Source: Bodo saltans
Lineage: Eukaryota > Euglenozoa > Kinetoplastea > Eubodonida > Bodonidae
DNA: 22,151 nucleotides
Reading direction: 5' to 3'
Assembly: GCA_001460835.1 (NCBI GenBank)
Contig: CYKH01002042.1
Location: forward strand, 10,034-32,184
Positions 15,586-22,151 of this stretch are shown piece after piece. Made by a program: the position numbers and the translations under genes. The number at the start of each line of letters is the position of its first letter. Positions within the stretch are counted from its first letter, which is position 1. The notes beneath the pieces are model-generated. The model saw only the letters and a program-made list of their open reading frames with translations. It did no database searches and had not been told where the DNA came from.

Positions 15586-17790
15586 ATGGAGAGTGTCGCT
15601 GCTCTCGATGTCCAACTGCAGCACCTGACTTCCCTCTCCAAAGCAAATGCAAGGCTTCTCGATTCGATCACCGATGTTGCTGCGTCCATTCAACTGAGGA
15701 GCAACAGAATACGGCAAGACGTAGTGCCATGGGGGACTTCTCAAGATCAAATTACAGAAACGATTGAAGAATCGTTCAAAGCGGCAAGATCTTACCAGAC
15801 GCCCCCCTTTGTCCCGCAGGTTCTGAATCGACGCGTCAAGGACCCAGTCCTCATCTGCAGAACCATTGATCACCTAGTCTACGCCAATGAGTACTTGTCG
15901 TCCAAGCCCTCAAACGACTACGGCGATAAACTTGCGGATACGATGAGTGAGAAGTTGAAGCAGATTGTCATTGTGTCAAATGAGGCAATCCAAGGCGCAT
16001 TCGTTCAGGCTACTGGTCGACTGGGTGCCCTGAGCGGCATGACGTCGAAGGATTTTCGAACCCCAGCGAAGCAAAGCTCCAGAACTGCACTAGCCTCACA
16101 AAACGGTCTTCCCCTCATCTTCCACTCCAAAGTGCCGTTGAAGGATATCAACTCGTTGGTGCAGAAAGTGTACGAGAGCTTTGACTCCCTTGAAACGGTT
16201 CACGTTGCAGTGCGAGAACATCTTGGCGAAAAAATGGGAGCGGTGCTCAAAGAACTCTTCGACGCACCGTACTTGGAAGAAAGCGAGGGGGCTGCTCGAG
16301 ATCCGAGTGCGTCGCACGCCAATCTGTCTGCCCTTGCAAAGCATTACCAGCCGGGTGCCCATAAATTTATTGGCCACAGCGCATCATGCAGGGTGATGGT
16401 CAAAGAGGTTGCTGAAGTTGTCCAGGAGTATATCCTGGAGCCCACTAACGACGACTACAACGTCACCACAATGGCTGCCGAGCTGGCCCAACCTATTTTT
16501 GATCACGTCATGGACCGTGCCGTGGCGGCTGTTCAGCACGACGTGCCCTCGGATGCCACGGTGATGTTTATCGAGAGTCGAGGGGCTGGGATTGGACTTC
16601 ACCCAGCTGGGCGTTCGTCAGTAAATCGCCACTTTAGAGACTGCATCTTTGTGGGCCTGGATGCTATCGCTGAACTTTGGCGCTGGATTGAACTATCTGA
16701 GGGCCTCCCAGGGGATGCGGGAGATCTCCAAGATCATGTCCGGGACAAACTGTCGGAGTACTTGGACACCATACGAGAGTGCCTGATGACGTACCGCGAG
16801 GCGAAGGGGAAAATCAGAGTGAAGAAATTGGTGTTAGCCGCTACAGACAATGCGAGCAAGGAGTGGATCCCTGCGGTTGACTGCACCGTCCACGAATCAG
16901 CAACAAACATGCTTCACATGTTGCGTGTGCTTTTCACTTCATATTACGGTGCGGCAAAGTTGGCGTTGTACGGTCCTGGGGAGACAGCAGAGGACGATGT
17001 ATCCGCCAGGGAGGAACTTGAGGAGTTCGTTCAAGATTGTGTGCAGGGCACCATCGATGACTTGGTGGCCATCGCACAAGCTTCACTAGAGCTAAGCAAC
17101 ACCCAGGAGAGCTCCCACCGGTTCCGCGCCGCTAATGTCGCTGTCAAAACTCTTGGTGGCACCGCAAAGGAGCGCGTCCGACTTGACCCAGACATTTTTA
17201 TCATCAACAACGCATCGTTCCTCATGGAGCACTTGAAGAAAGAGACGTGTTTCACTAGCAAGGTAAGAAGGGAGCCACTGGACGATGCCCCGCCCCCGCC
17301 TAAAGTGACGCATTCAGGTAGCGATGAGTCAAGCGACGACGACAAGCCACCGCCACCCCCTCAATTCAAAGAAACACCCGTGATGAGCGACGTCCTTCAA
17401 TACCTCGAAGATATTCGAGATGAGCACGTGGAGGCGTATTGTGAATCCTGGGCATCCATGTTCCCCCCAATGGATGATGGTGAGCTGCGAGACGTGGCGG
17501 ATCCCCGCAATGATGATGCGATTCTAACCAAGGAGCAACGCATGGCCGTCAAGAAGTGGTACGGGGAAGTGGCCAGTCGACTTGAGCGCAGACTTGCACA
17601 TGGAAGTGTTCACGTGGTGATGGACGGTGCCATCCGCACCGCGCTGATTGACGGTGCGTCGCAACACGTTCGCGAAAACTTTGAAAAGATGGAGGATGTG
17701 CTCAATGGAAGGGAGTGGTCGAAACATCCCATCAAATGGTCCAAGGGTGACACTGCCCACTGGGTGGATGAAATGCAGAAATTGTTTTAG
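15586..17790 (+). CDS. EXO70: Exo70-like exocyst complex subunit
   Basis: Probable subunit of the exocyst, which tethers secretory vesicles to the plasma membrane; Exo70 binds phosphoinositides and Rho-type GTPases in other eukaryotes. 734 residues, all helical. Points of match by eye: the N-terminal helix with a repeated hydrophobic pattern; DCTVHESATNMLHMLRVLF, equivalent to the Exo70 block around D-TVH; DIFIINNASFLMEHL, equivalent to the MNN-Y block; and a C-terminal helix VVMDGAIRTALIDGASQHV, equivalent to the conserved V-D--LR---R block. An unusual linker between the last two blocks carries two proline runs (about 569-572 and 588-592) flanking an acidic Ser/Asp stretch. Kinetoplastids have an exocyst including Exo70. 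No signal peptide or membrane helix is present. Start: the first ATG after a strong acceptor. Similarity is distant, so a different tethering-complex subunit is not excluded. Confidence 0.7.
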   Translation: MESVAALDVQLQHLTSLSKANARLLDSITDVAASIQLRSNRIRQDVVPWGTSQDQITETIEESFKAARSYQTPPFVPQVLNRRVKDPVLICRTIDHLVYANEYLSSKPSNDYGDKLADTMSEKLKQIVIVSNEAIQGAFVQATGRLGALSGMTSKDFRTPAKQSSRTALASQNGLPLIFHSKVPLKDINSLVQKVYESFDSLETVHVAVREHLGEKMGAVLKELFDAPYLEESEGAARDPSASHANLSALAKHYQPGAHKFIGHSASCRVMVKEVAEVVQEYILEPTNDDYNVTTMAAELAQPIFDHVMDRAVAAVQHDVPSDATVMFIESRGAGIGLHPAGRSSVNRHFRDCIFVGLDAIAELWRWIELSEGLPGDAGDLQDHVRDKLSEYLDTIRECLMTYREAKGKIRVKKLVLAATDNASKEWIPAVDCTVHESATNMLHMLRVLFTSYYGAAKLALYGPGETAEDDVSAREELEEFVQDCVQGTIDDLVAIAQASLELSNTQESSHRFRAANVAVKTLGGTAKERVRLDPDIFIINNASFLMEHLKKETCFTSKVRREPLDDAPPPPKVTHSGSDESSDDDKPPPPPQFKETPVMSDVLQYLEDIRDEHVEAYCESWASMFPPMDDGELRDVADPRNDDAILTKEQRMAVKKWYGEVASRLERRLAHGSVHVVMDGAIRTALIDGASQHVRENFEKMEDVLNGREWSKHPIKWSKGDTAHWVDEMQKLF

Positions 17791-17949
17791 TAGTTCCCTT
17801 GTTCGCCAATGACGCCAAGGTGACCAAGACTGAAGTGTCCTACGAGAATGGTTCAAAAAGAGTTTTCCGTTTATTGCGCTTAGAACTTTTTAAAGACCGA
17901 GGGTTGCGTGTTCGTTTCACAATAATGCACTCTGCACTAGTAACTTGGA

Positions 17950-17975
17950 TTCTATTCTCTTGTGTACATACATAG
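17950..17975 (+). promoter_or_regulatory. candidate trans-splice acceptor for the 586-residue protein gene
   Basis: A T/C-rich stretch (17950-17962) leads to AG at 17974-17975, only two bases before ATG 17978. An earlier AG at 17939-17940 would give a 37-base leader. If the later AG is used, the next in-frame ATG at 17990 may be the true start. Confidence 0.4.
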
Positions 17976-17977
17976 GA

Positions 17978-19738
17978 ATGGATCGGAAAATGCCAAACCA
18001 AAAGATGTATGATTGGCCAGAATTGCGAGGGTTAGTACCGAACGCATCGTCCCCCCAGCCACGGCTGGCAATGGCAACATATGGAGCGAAAGCAGCGGGC
18101 CCAAGTGGATCATCTGTACAACCAGCGAATCAGGTATTGTCTGTACAGCAGCAGCCAAAGAAGCCCGTCTACGCATGGCACCGCAACAAACAAATCCCAG
18201 CAGCAGCTGTGAATCCGAATTTGACATCTTCGACAACATCACCAAGCATGCACGATCTTTCTCTCGAGACGTTTGCACCACCCCACCGCTCCTCTACCAT
18301 TGCTGTCAGACGTGAACTGTCGCATCCTACCTACCCTACATCTCAGTCTGTTGATGCCCCACTGTTGCCGGTGATGAAGCGTACTGTCATGAAGAATCCT
18401 CCTGCGATGCTGAAGCGCATCAACGACGTAGAGGTGACAGCGTCCGCTCGCGGAGATGCTTCGAAACAAATGGACGGGCGGCACGAGCTGAACCCCTCTG
18501 GGAAGCAGTGGGTTTTTCAAATGCCGACTGCACTGAACAGCAACGCCCCAATTCCCACGCAAGACAATTCGGGATCGGACGACGAGGGTGTAGGCTCCGT
18601 GAGGCAGGCGAAGGCGACGGCTCGCGGAACGTCGCATGTGGCAGCAAACGTGCAAGCATCTCGTAGCGTTCATTGGCAGGAGACAACCAACACGCAGCAT
18701 GCAGTGCGGAAGACGACTAAGCGACGCCCACTCGATTCTACCTCCCAGAACCGAATCGTCAACGGCAAGAGTGACGAGCTTCAAATTGAGGGGAGTGCGT
18801 ACAGCGACAGCAACCTTCCCACCAACGCTCTGCTGGCGTTAGAAACCCACGTGGCTCGGGAGCGACGAGCGCGTGAGGAGCTCGCGTACGCCCATCGACA
18901 AGTCCTGCAGTCGTTCAGGCAAGTCGTTCGAGTGTTCTTTGCCACCATCGTAGACGATCAGCACACGAAGCGAGGCCCAGCAGCGGTATCGCTTGCCAAA
19001 TGCTCCGTCGTCGTCCACACATTAGTGACGACCATTCAATCGTACGTTCGTGGGCAACTGTCCCAGCGCAACGCCAATGTTCGTCGATTTGGTACGTCCA
19101 CGACGACGTTAGCGGTGCGCTTGCAAATGAGCAATAAAATGCTACCTCCCCTGCTCGACGTAGATGCTATTGGCACACGAGGCGACTTCACACCTATGAC
19201 GGCGGGAGGGGGGACGACGACAGCTACAACCAGCGAGGAGGCAAGTGATGAGTTGTCAACGAGCCGCTCAAGTGTTCACGACTTACTTCTCGACCATCAA
19301 ACGATCTCCCGCCTCAAGCAACTGTACTTCGATTATTACGACTGCGAAACCTTCGTGCTTGAGGGTGGTGTCCGCACTGTTGACAGCACAACGAAGTTTC
19401 TCTCAGGAGAACGACAAGAAGATATGCGCCACCTCATTGAAGAGAGGAACGTGCTAGAAGAAGTGGCAGAAGACGTCGAGGCGTCAGTGACGCCGACGTG
19501 GGGCCACCACGAGCATCACGAAGATCCATCAGGTTACATTCCAGAAGAGCTTCCATTGGATACCCCGCCAGCCGGTCGGCACCAAGTAGCGTCACGCATT
19601 GCGTCGGCAGTCTCCATTGCCTTCAACGAGTCCCACGCCATGAGGGACATCTTCGGCTCCCCTCGAACCGCCTCGGATTTAGGATCTCCGTGCTCGTACA
19701 TGGAGAACGGCATTGAATGTGAAGTGGAGGAATTGTAA
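17978..19738 (+). CDS. hypothetical protein with disordered N-terminal half
   Basis: 586 residues from ATG 17978; the in-frame TTG at 17945 is not needed, and ATG 17990 is an alternative start. I do not recognise it. Residues 1-275 are low in hydrophobics and rich in Ser, Pro, Gln, Asn and Thr, hence probably disordered. A helical region at about 280-370 (VARERRAREELAYAHRQ, then a hydrophobic segment around VVRVFFATIVDD and VVVHTLVTTIQSYV) is the likely folded core. After a Thr/Gly-rich linker, a second helical block at about 434-464 contains LLLDHQTISRLKQLYFDYYD. The tail is acidic, ending CEVEEL. There is no membrane helix or signal peptide. A scaffold or cytoskeletal role would fit the composition but is unsupported. 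Confidence 0.8.
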   Translation: MDRKMPNQKMYDWPELRGLVPNASSPQPRLAMATYGAKAAGPSGSSVQPANQVLSVQQQPKKPVYAWHRNKQIPAAAVNPNLTSSTTSPSMHDLSLETFAPPHRSSTIAVRRELSHPTYPTSQSVDAPLLPVMKRTVMKNPPAMLKRINDVEVTASARGDASKQMDGRHELNPSGKQWVFQMPTALNSNAPIPTQDNSGSDDEGVGSVRQAKATARGTSHVAANVQASRSVHWQETTNTQHAVRKTTKRRPLDSTSQNRIVNGKSDELQIEGSAYSDSNLPTNALLALETHVARERRAREELAYAHRQVLQSFRQVVRVFFATIVDDQHTKRGPAAVSLAKCSVVVHTLVTTIQSYVRGQLSQRNANVRRFGTSTTTLAVRLQMSNKMLPPLLDVDAIGTRGDFTPMTAGGGTTTATTSEEASDELSTSRSSVHDLLLDHQTISRLKQLYFDYYDCETFVLEGGVRTVDSTTKFLSGERQEDMRHLIEERNVLEEVAEDVEASVTPTWGHHEHHEDPSGYIPEELPLDTPPAGRHQVASRIASAVSIAFNESHAMRDIFGSPRTASDLGSPCSYMENGIECEVEEL

Positions 19739-19790
19739 ACAAATTCTATCAACCAAACAAGAAACTACGTTTGGAAATTCATATTAAGAC

Positions 19791-19858
19791 GCAAGTCATT
19801 ACAGTGTTTCAGTACTTTGTACATTGCTGATTGCATGAATGGTGCAATAATGACTTGC
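19791..19858 (+). repeat. 11-base perfect inverted repeat in intergenic region
   Basis: GCAAGTCATTA (19791-19801) is matched by its exact reverse complement at 19848-19858, with 46 bases between. Inside the loop, a 6-base stem pairs 19830-19835 with 19843-19848. In the transcript this could fold into a hairpin in the 3' untranslated region of the preceding gene. Function unknown. Confidence 0.5.
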
Positions 19859-19905
19859 ACTGTCCTACCTCCTGTCATAAGGAGAGTTTCGAACGCGGCA
19901 AATGA

Positions 19906-19940
19906 CTTGTTTCCTTATTGTTGTTCTTGATTACGATAAG
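19906..19940 (+). promoter_or_regulatory. polypyrimidine tract and candidate trans-splice acceptor for the PAS gene
   Basis: A T-rich tract interrupted by single purines (19906-19928) precedes AG at 19939-19940, leaving 14 bases to the ATG at 19955. An out-of-frame ATG at 19902 lies upstream of this acceptor and would be removed. Confidence 0.45.
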
Positions 19941-19954
19941 AATTATAACACGAA

Positions 19955-21532
19955 ATGGAGTTGTGCACAAGTGATAGTTGTGACACAAGTGAACTCGCGT
20001 TTTTTACATTTAGACACAACGATGATCAACGAATTCAGTTTGTTTGTTTAGGCTTGCACCAGCTTCATGCTGCTGTGCGATCACTGCGTTTGTCGCTGCT
20101 CAATGAGATGAGTTTACAAGCATCGTTTTCTTCCCTTGGGGCCCATGCAATCATGAGCCGCATCACAGAGCTGATCAATACAGTAGTGGACAAGGATGGA
20201 CACGTCAGGATCGGCTACGAATCGTCTTCAGCCTGCCCTCCTGTGTGGACGTCACTCGTGTCCCTGTTGGCGCGGCTGCGGAGGAATTGGGACGCATTGG
20301 TTGAATGTTGCCACAAGAACACACCCGTGACTGCGGAGATCCTTGACACCCTCAGTGACACTTGTCTTGAGATACGAAAAGCAGCGCCCCTCTTGGAATT
20401 GCGCAACAAATTAATCGTCGCTCCATCAGCTCGGGATGCAAACGTGCCTCGGTGGATGCTGCGCAACGGTGAAGTTGTCGCTGGGCTTATGTTTGCACTT
20501 GTTGCCGCGATGGTCGTGCTGTCGTGGACTTTGCACGCTGGCGTCGTGCTGCCCATCATCTCGACGTGTATTGCTTTGGTATTGTCAGGATTGATGCTGA
20601 TGATTCTTCCAAGCTCCTTGACGCAACGAGCGTCTGCACAGGATGACACAATGATTCGTGGCCCAGCGACAACTGCAAGCGATAGAGGCGTACCTCCTCA
20701 TTCTGGCGTCGTTGGTGTGACTGCTCGGGCTGTTACGATCGGTGTGGATAGCAAGCGCAACATCATCGAATGGAATAGTGCCGCCCGGGATGTCTTTGGG
20801 TGGGATCTTGGAGAGCTGAAGGGGCGCCCGTTCGCTACGATATTTGAACCCGACACCAACCTCGACGGCCTACTTTTGCCGGTGGAATCGAACAGATCGT
20901 ACACAGGAAGACATTTGAAAGTCATGAGCAAAGACTCGTCATTTAAGAACTTACTGGCCACTGTAGTGCCCCACCCCAACGATAGAGCAGGATGGTTGAT
21001 CTCTGGTGTCGTGGACCTCAACGATAAAGGCAATGCGGTGAGGTACTTTTCAAACCTCGCTCAATTTCTTATTCAGACATTCGATACTGAGAGCGTCGGT
21101 ACCTTCATGCAACTCATACCTGATCTGGTGGAGGGTGGCGTTAGCAAGTGGACACGAGGTAGTGTTCCTGAGTTTCTACGTTCAAAGTTTCCTGAAATGA
21201 TTCGCCATCCCGAGCTATCAGGAGATCTCGCGGAGGTGTACCACGACCGCGCCAACTTGTCTGTTGTTGCTGAAGTGCTGCACCGATCGCAGGAATACAT
21301 TCAGTCTATCACCGTGGAGGAGTGCGATGCTGAAAGTGGTGAAGTGTTTTCGTTGCACTTCCAAGTAAGAATTACGTTCAAGACTAGCGAGCTGCACAAG
21401 GAAAAAGGCGAGCTGCGTGCCGCACTACAAGACGTCAAGTCCTGTGTGTTCAACTCACTCGTTGATGAGACAGACCTGGTGATTGTTGTTCCAGCCCAAC
21501 GAGCACCTTTTAGTCAATCTCTCATCGTGTAA
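19955..21532 (+). CDS. membrane PAS-domain protein, probably cut short by a duplication junction
   Basis: 525 residues as read. The N-terminal 170 residues are soluble and helical. Two closely spaced hydrophobic helices lie at about 174-194 and 197-218, so both ends probably face the cytosol. A PAS sensor domain lies at about 252-355, recognised by GVDSKRNIIEWNSAARDVFGWDLGELKGRPF. A further 170 residues of unknown fold follow. The stop codon TAA (21530-21532) sits exactly on the junction of a 598-base tandem repeat: at the equivalent place in the first copy the codon is AAA (K326). In the second copy the reading continues past the place where the first copy ends (GTAGGT instead of GTGTAA). 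The real protein is therefore probably longer and continues beyond the window. PAS domains sense ligands or redox state; any effector domain is not visible here. Confidence 0.8.
   Translation: MELCTSDSCDTSELAFFTFRHNDDQRIQFVCLGLHQLHAAVRSLRLSLLNEMSLQASFSSLGAHAIMSRITELINTVVDKDGHVRIGYESSSACPPVWTSLVSLLARLRRNWDALVECCHKNTPVTAEILDTLSDTCLEIRKAAPLLELRNKLIVAPSARDANVPRWMLRNGEVVAGLMFALVAAMVVLSWTLHAGVVLPIISTCIALVLSGLMLMILPSSLTQRASAQDDTMIRGPATTASDRGVPPHSGVVGVTARAVTIGVDSKRNIIEWNSAARDVFGWDLGELKGRPFATIFEPDTNLDGLLLPVESNRSYTGRHLKVMSKDSSFKNLLATVVPHPNDRAGWLISGVVDLNDKGNAVRYFSNLAQFLIQTFDTESVGTFMQLIPDLVEGGVSKWTRGSVPEFLRSKFPEMIRHPELSGDLAEVYHDRANLSVVAEVLHRSQEYIQSITVEECDAESGEVFSLHFQVRITFKTSELHKEKGELRAALQDVKSCVFNSLVDETDLVIVVPAQRAPFSQSLIV
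20931..21528 (+). repeat. tandem direct repeat, copy 1
   Basis: 598 bases identical to 21531-22128 except one base, G at 21127 versus C at 21727, a silent third-position change in a leucine codon. The start-to-start distance is exactly 600 bases (200 codons), leaving two non-repeat bases (GT, 21529-21530) between copies. Copy 1 encodes residue 327 onward, from within the PAS domain. Confidence 0.98.
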
Positions 21533-22128
21533 GACTCGTCATTTAAGAACTTACTGGCCACTGTAGTGCCCCACCCCAACGATAGAGCAGGATGGTTGAT
21601 CTCTGGTGTCGTGGACCTCAACGATAAAGGCAATGCGGTGAGGTACTTTTCAAACCTCGCTCAATTTCTTATTCAGACATTCGATACTGAGAGCGTCGGT
21701 ACCTTCATGCAACTCATACCTGATCTCGTGGAGGGTGGCGTTAGCAAGTGGACACGAGGTAGTGTTCCTGAGTTTCTACGTTCAAAGTTTCCTGAAATGA
21801 TTCGCCATCCCGAGCTATCAGGAGATCTCGCGGAGGTGTACCACGACCGCGCCAACTTGTCTGTTGTTGCTGAAGTGCTGCACCGATCGCAGGAATACAT
21901 TCAGTCTATCACCGTGGAGGAGTGCGATGCTGAAAGTGGTGAAGTGTTTTCGTTGCACTTCCAAGTAAGAATTACGTTCAAGACTAGCGAGCTGCACAAG
22001 GAAAAAGGCGAGCTGCGTGCCGCACTACAAGACGTCAAGTCCTGTGTGTTCAACTCACTCGTTGATGAGACAGACCTGGTGATTGTTGTTCCAGCCCAAC
22101 GAGCACCTTTTAGTCAATCTCTCATCGT
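21531..22128 (+). repeat. tandem direct repeat, copy 2
   Basis: Second copy of the 598-base segment, one mismatch from copy 1. It ends eight bases into a shared CTCATCGT, after which the sequence becomes unique (AGGTGCTTCC...). The near identity points to a very recent event, gene conversion, or an assembly join of overlapping contigs. Confidence 0.98.
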
Positions 22129-22151
22129 AGGTGCTTCCCGAGTGAAACAGA
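21533..22151 (+). pseudogene. in-frame continuation of the PAS protein gene, partial
   Basis: After the junction stop, the same frame stays open through the second repeat and out of the window, repeating residues 327-525 and then adding new residues GASRVKQ. It has no start codon or splice acceptor of its own at the junction, so it is either a stranded 3' fragment of a broken gene or, if the duplication is an assembly error, the true 3' part of the PAS gene. The open frame supports recent origin or artefact. Confidence 0.6.

Noticed and set aside
18239-18784. 181-codon minus-strand frame
   Set aside because: It sits inside the 586-residue protein gene, opposite to the direction of every gene in the window, with no motif or splice signal.
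21526-21534. GTGTAAG at the duplication junction as a cis-splice donor
   Set aside because: It resembles a donor, but cis introns are very rare in kinetoplastids and the bases are explained by the junction itself. No matching acceptor context is seen.
21673-21900. 75-codon minus-strand frame present twice (also 21073-21300)
   Set aside because: It appears twice only because the underlying segment is duplicated. It is antisense to the PAS gene and has no support.
1-22151. tRNA, snoRNA, transposon, CRISPR or bacterial operon elements
   Set aside because: I looked through the gaps and saw no cloverleaf-like pattern, terminal repeats, spaced repeats or bacterial promoter and ribosome-binding signals. 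A covariance-model search would be needed to exclude small RNAs fully.

Overview
The window looks like nuclear DNA of a kinetoplastid flagellate, most likely a free-living bodonid such as Bodo saltans (inference). All eleven genes lie on the + strand, none shows an intron, and gaps are mostly 110-320 bases. Most starts follow a pyrimidine-rich tract and an AG, as expected of a polycistronic cluster processed by spliced-leader trans-splicing. The 84-residue eL37 protein is of trypanosomatid type, and a protein-only RNase P is also known from this group. The species name rests on gene character alone.

Layout: an intact inositol trisphosphate receptor-like calcium channel (73-7311); a GRAM-like protein (7630-8439); a 254-residue helical protein with a recurring Arg-Leu motif (8578-9342); an unrecognised 177-residue protein (9465-9998); a protein-only RNase P with all catalytic and zinc ligands (10154-11911); ribosomal protein eL37 (12024-12278); a small type I membrane glycoprotein (12442-13107); an RluA-family pseudouridine synthase with a long N-terminal extension (13263-15434); an Exo70-like exocyst subunit (15586-17790); an unrecognised 586-residue protein (17978-19738); and a membrane PAS-domain protein (19955-21532) whose 3' part is duplicated in tandem.

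The genes do not form a pathway. RNase P, the pseudouridine synthase and eL37 concern RNA processing and translation; the channel, GRAM-like, Exo70-like, glycoprotein and PAS proteins concern membranes and signalling. This mixture is normal for kinetoplastid gene clusters, where neighbours share transcription but not function.

The most unusual structure is at the right end. A 598-base segment occurs twice with one mismatch and a two-base junction that creates an in-frame stop. It is either a recent gene-breaking duplication or two overlapping contig ends joined without merging. A second point of interest is that the receptor-like channel keeps pore and gating motifs but, by eye, has lost some of the basic residues that bind inositol trisphosphate in animals. 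No tRNA, rRNA, CRISPR array, transposon or bacterial-type operon signal was seen.
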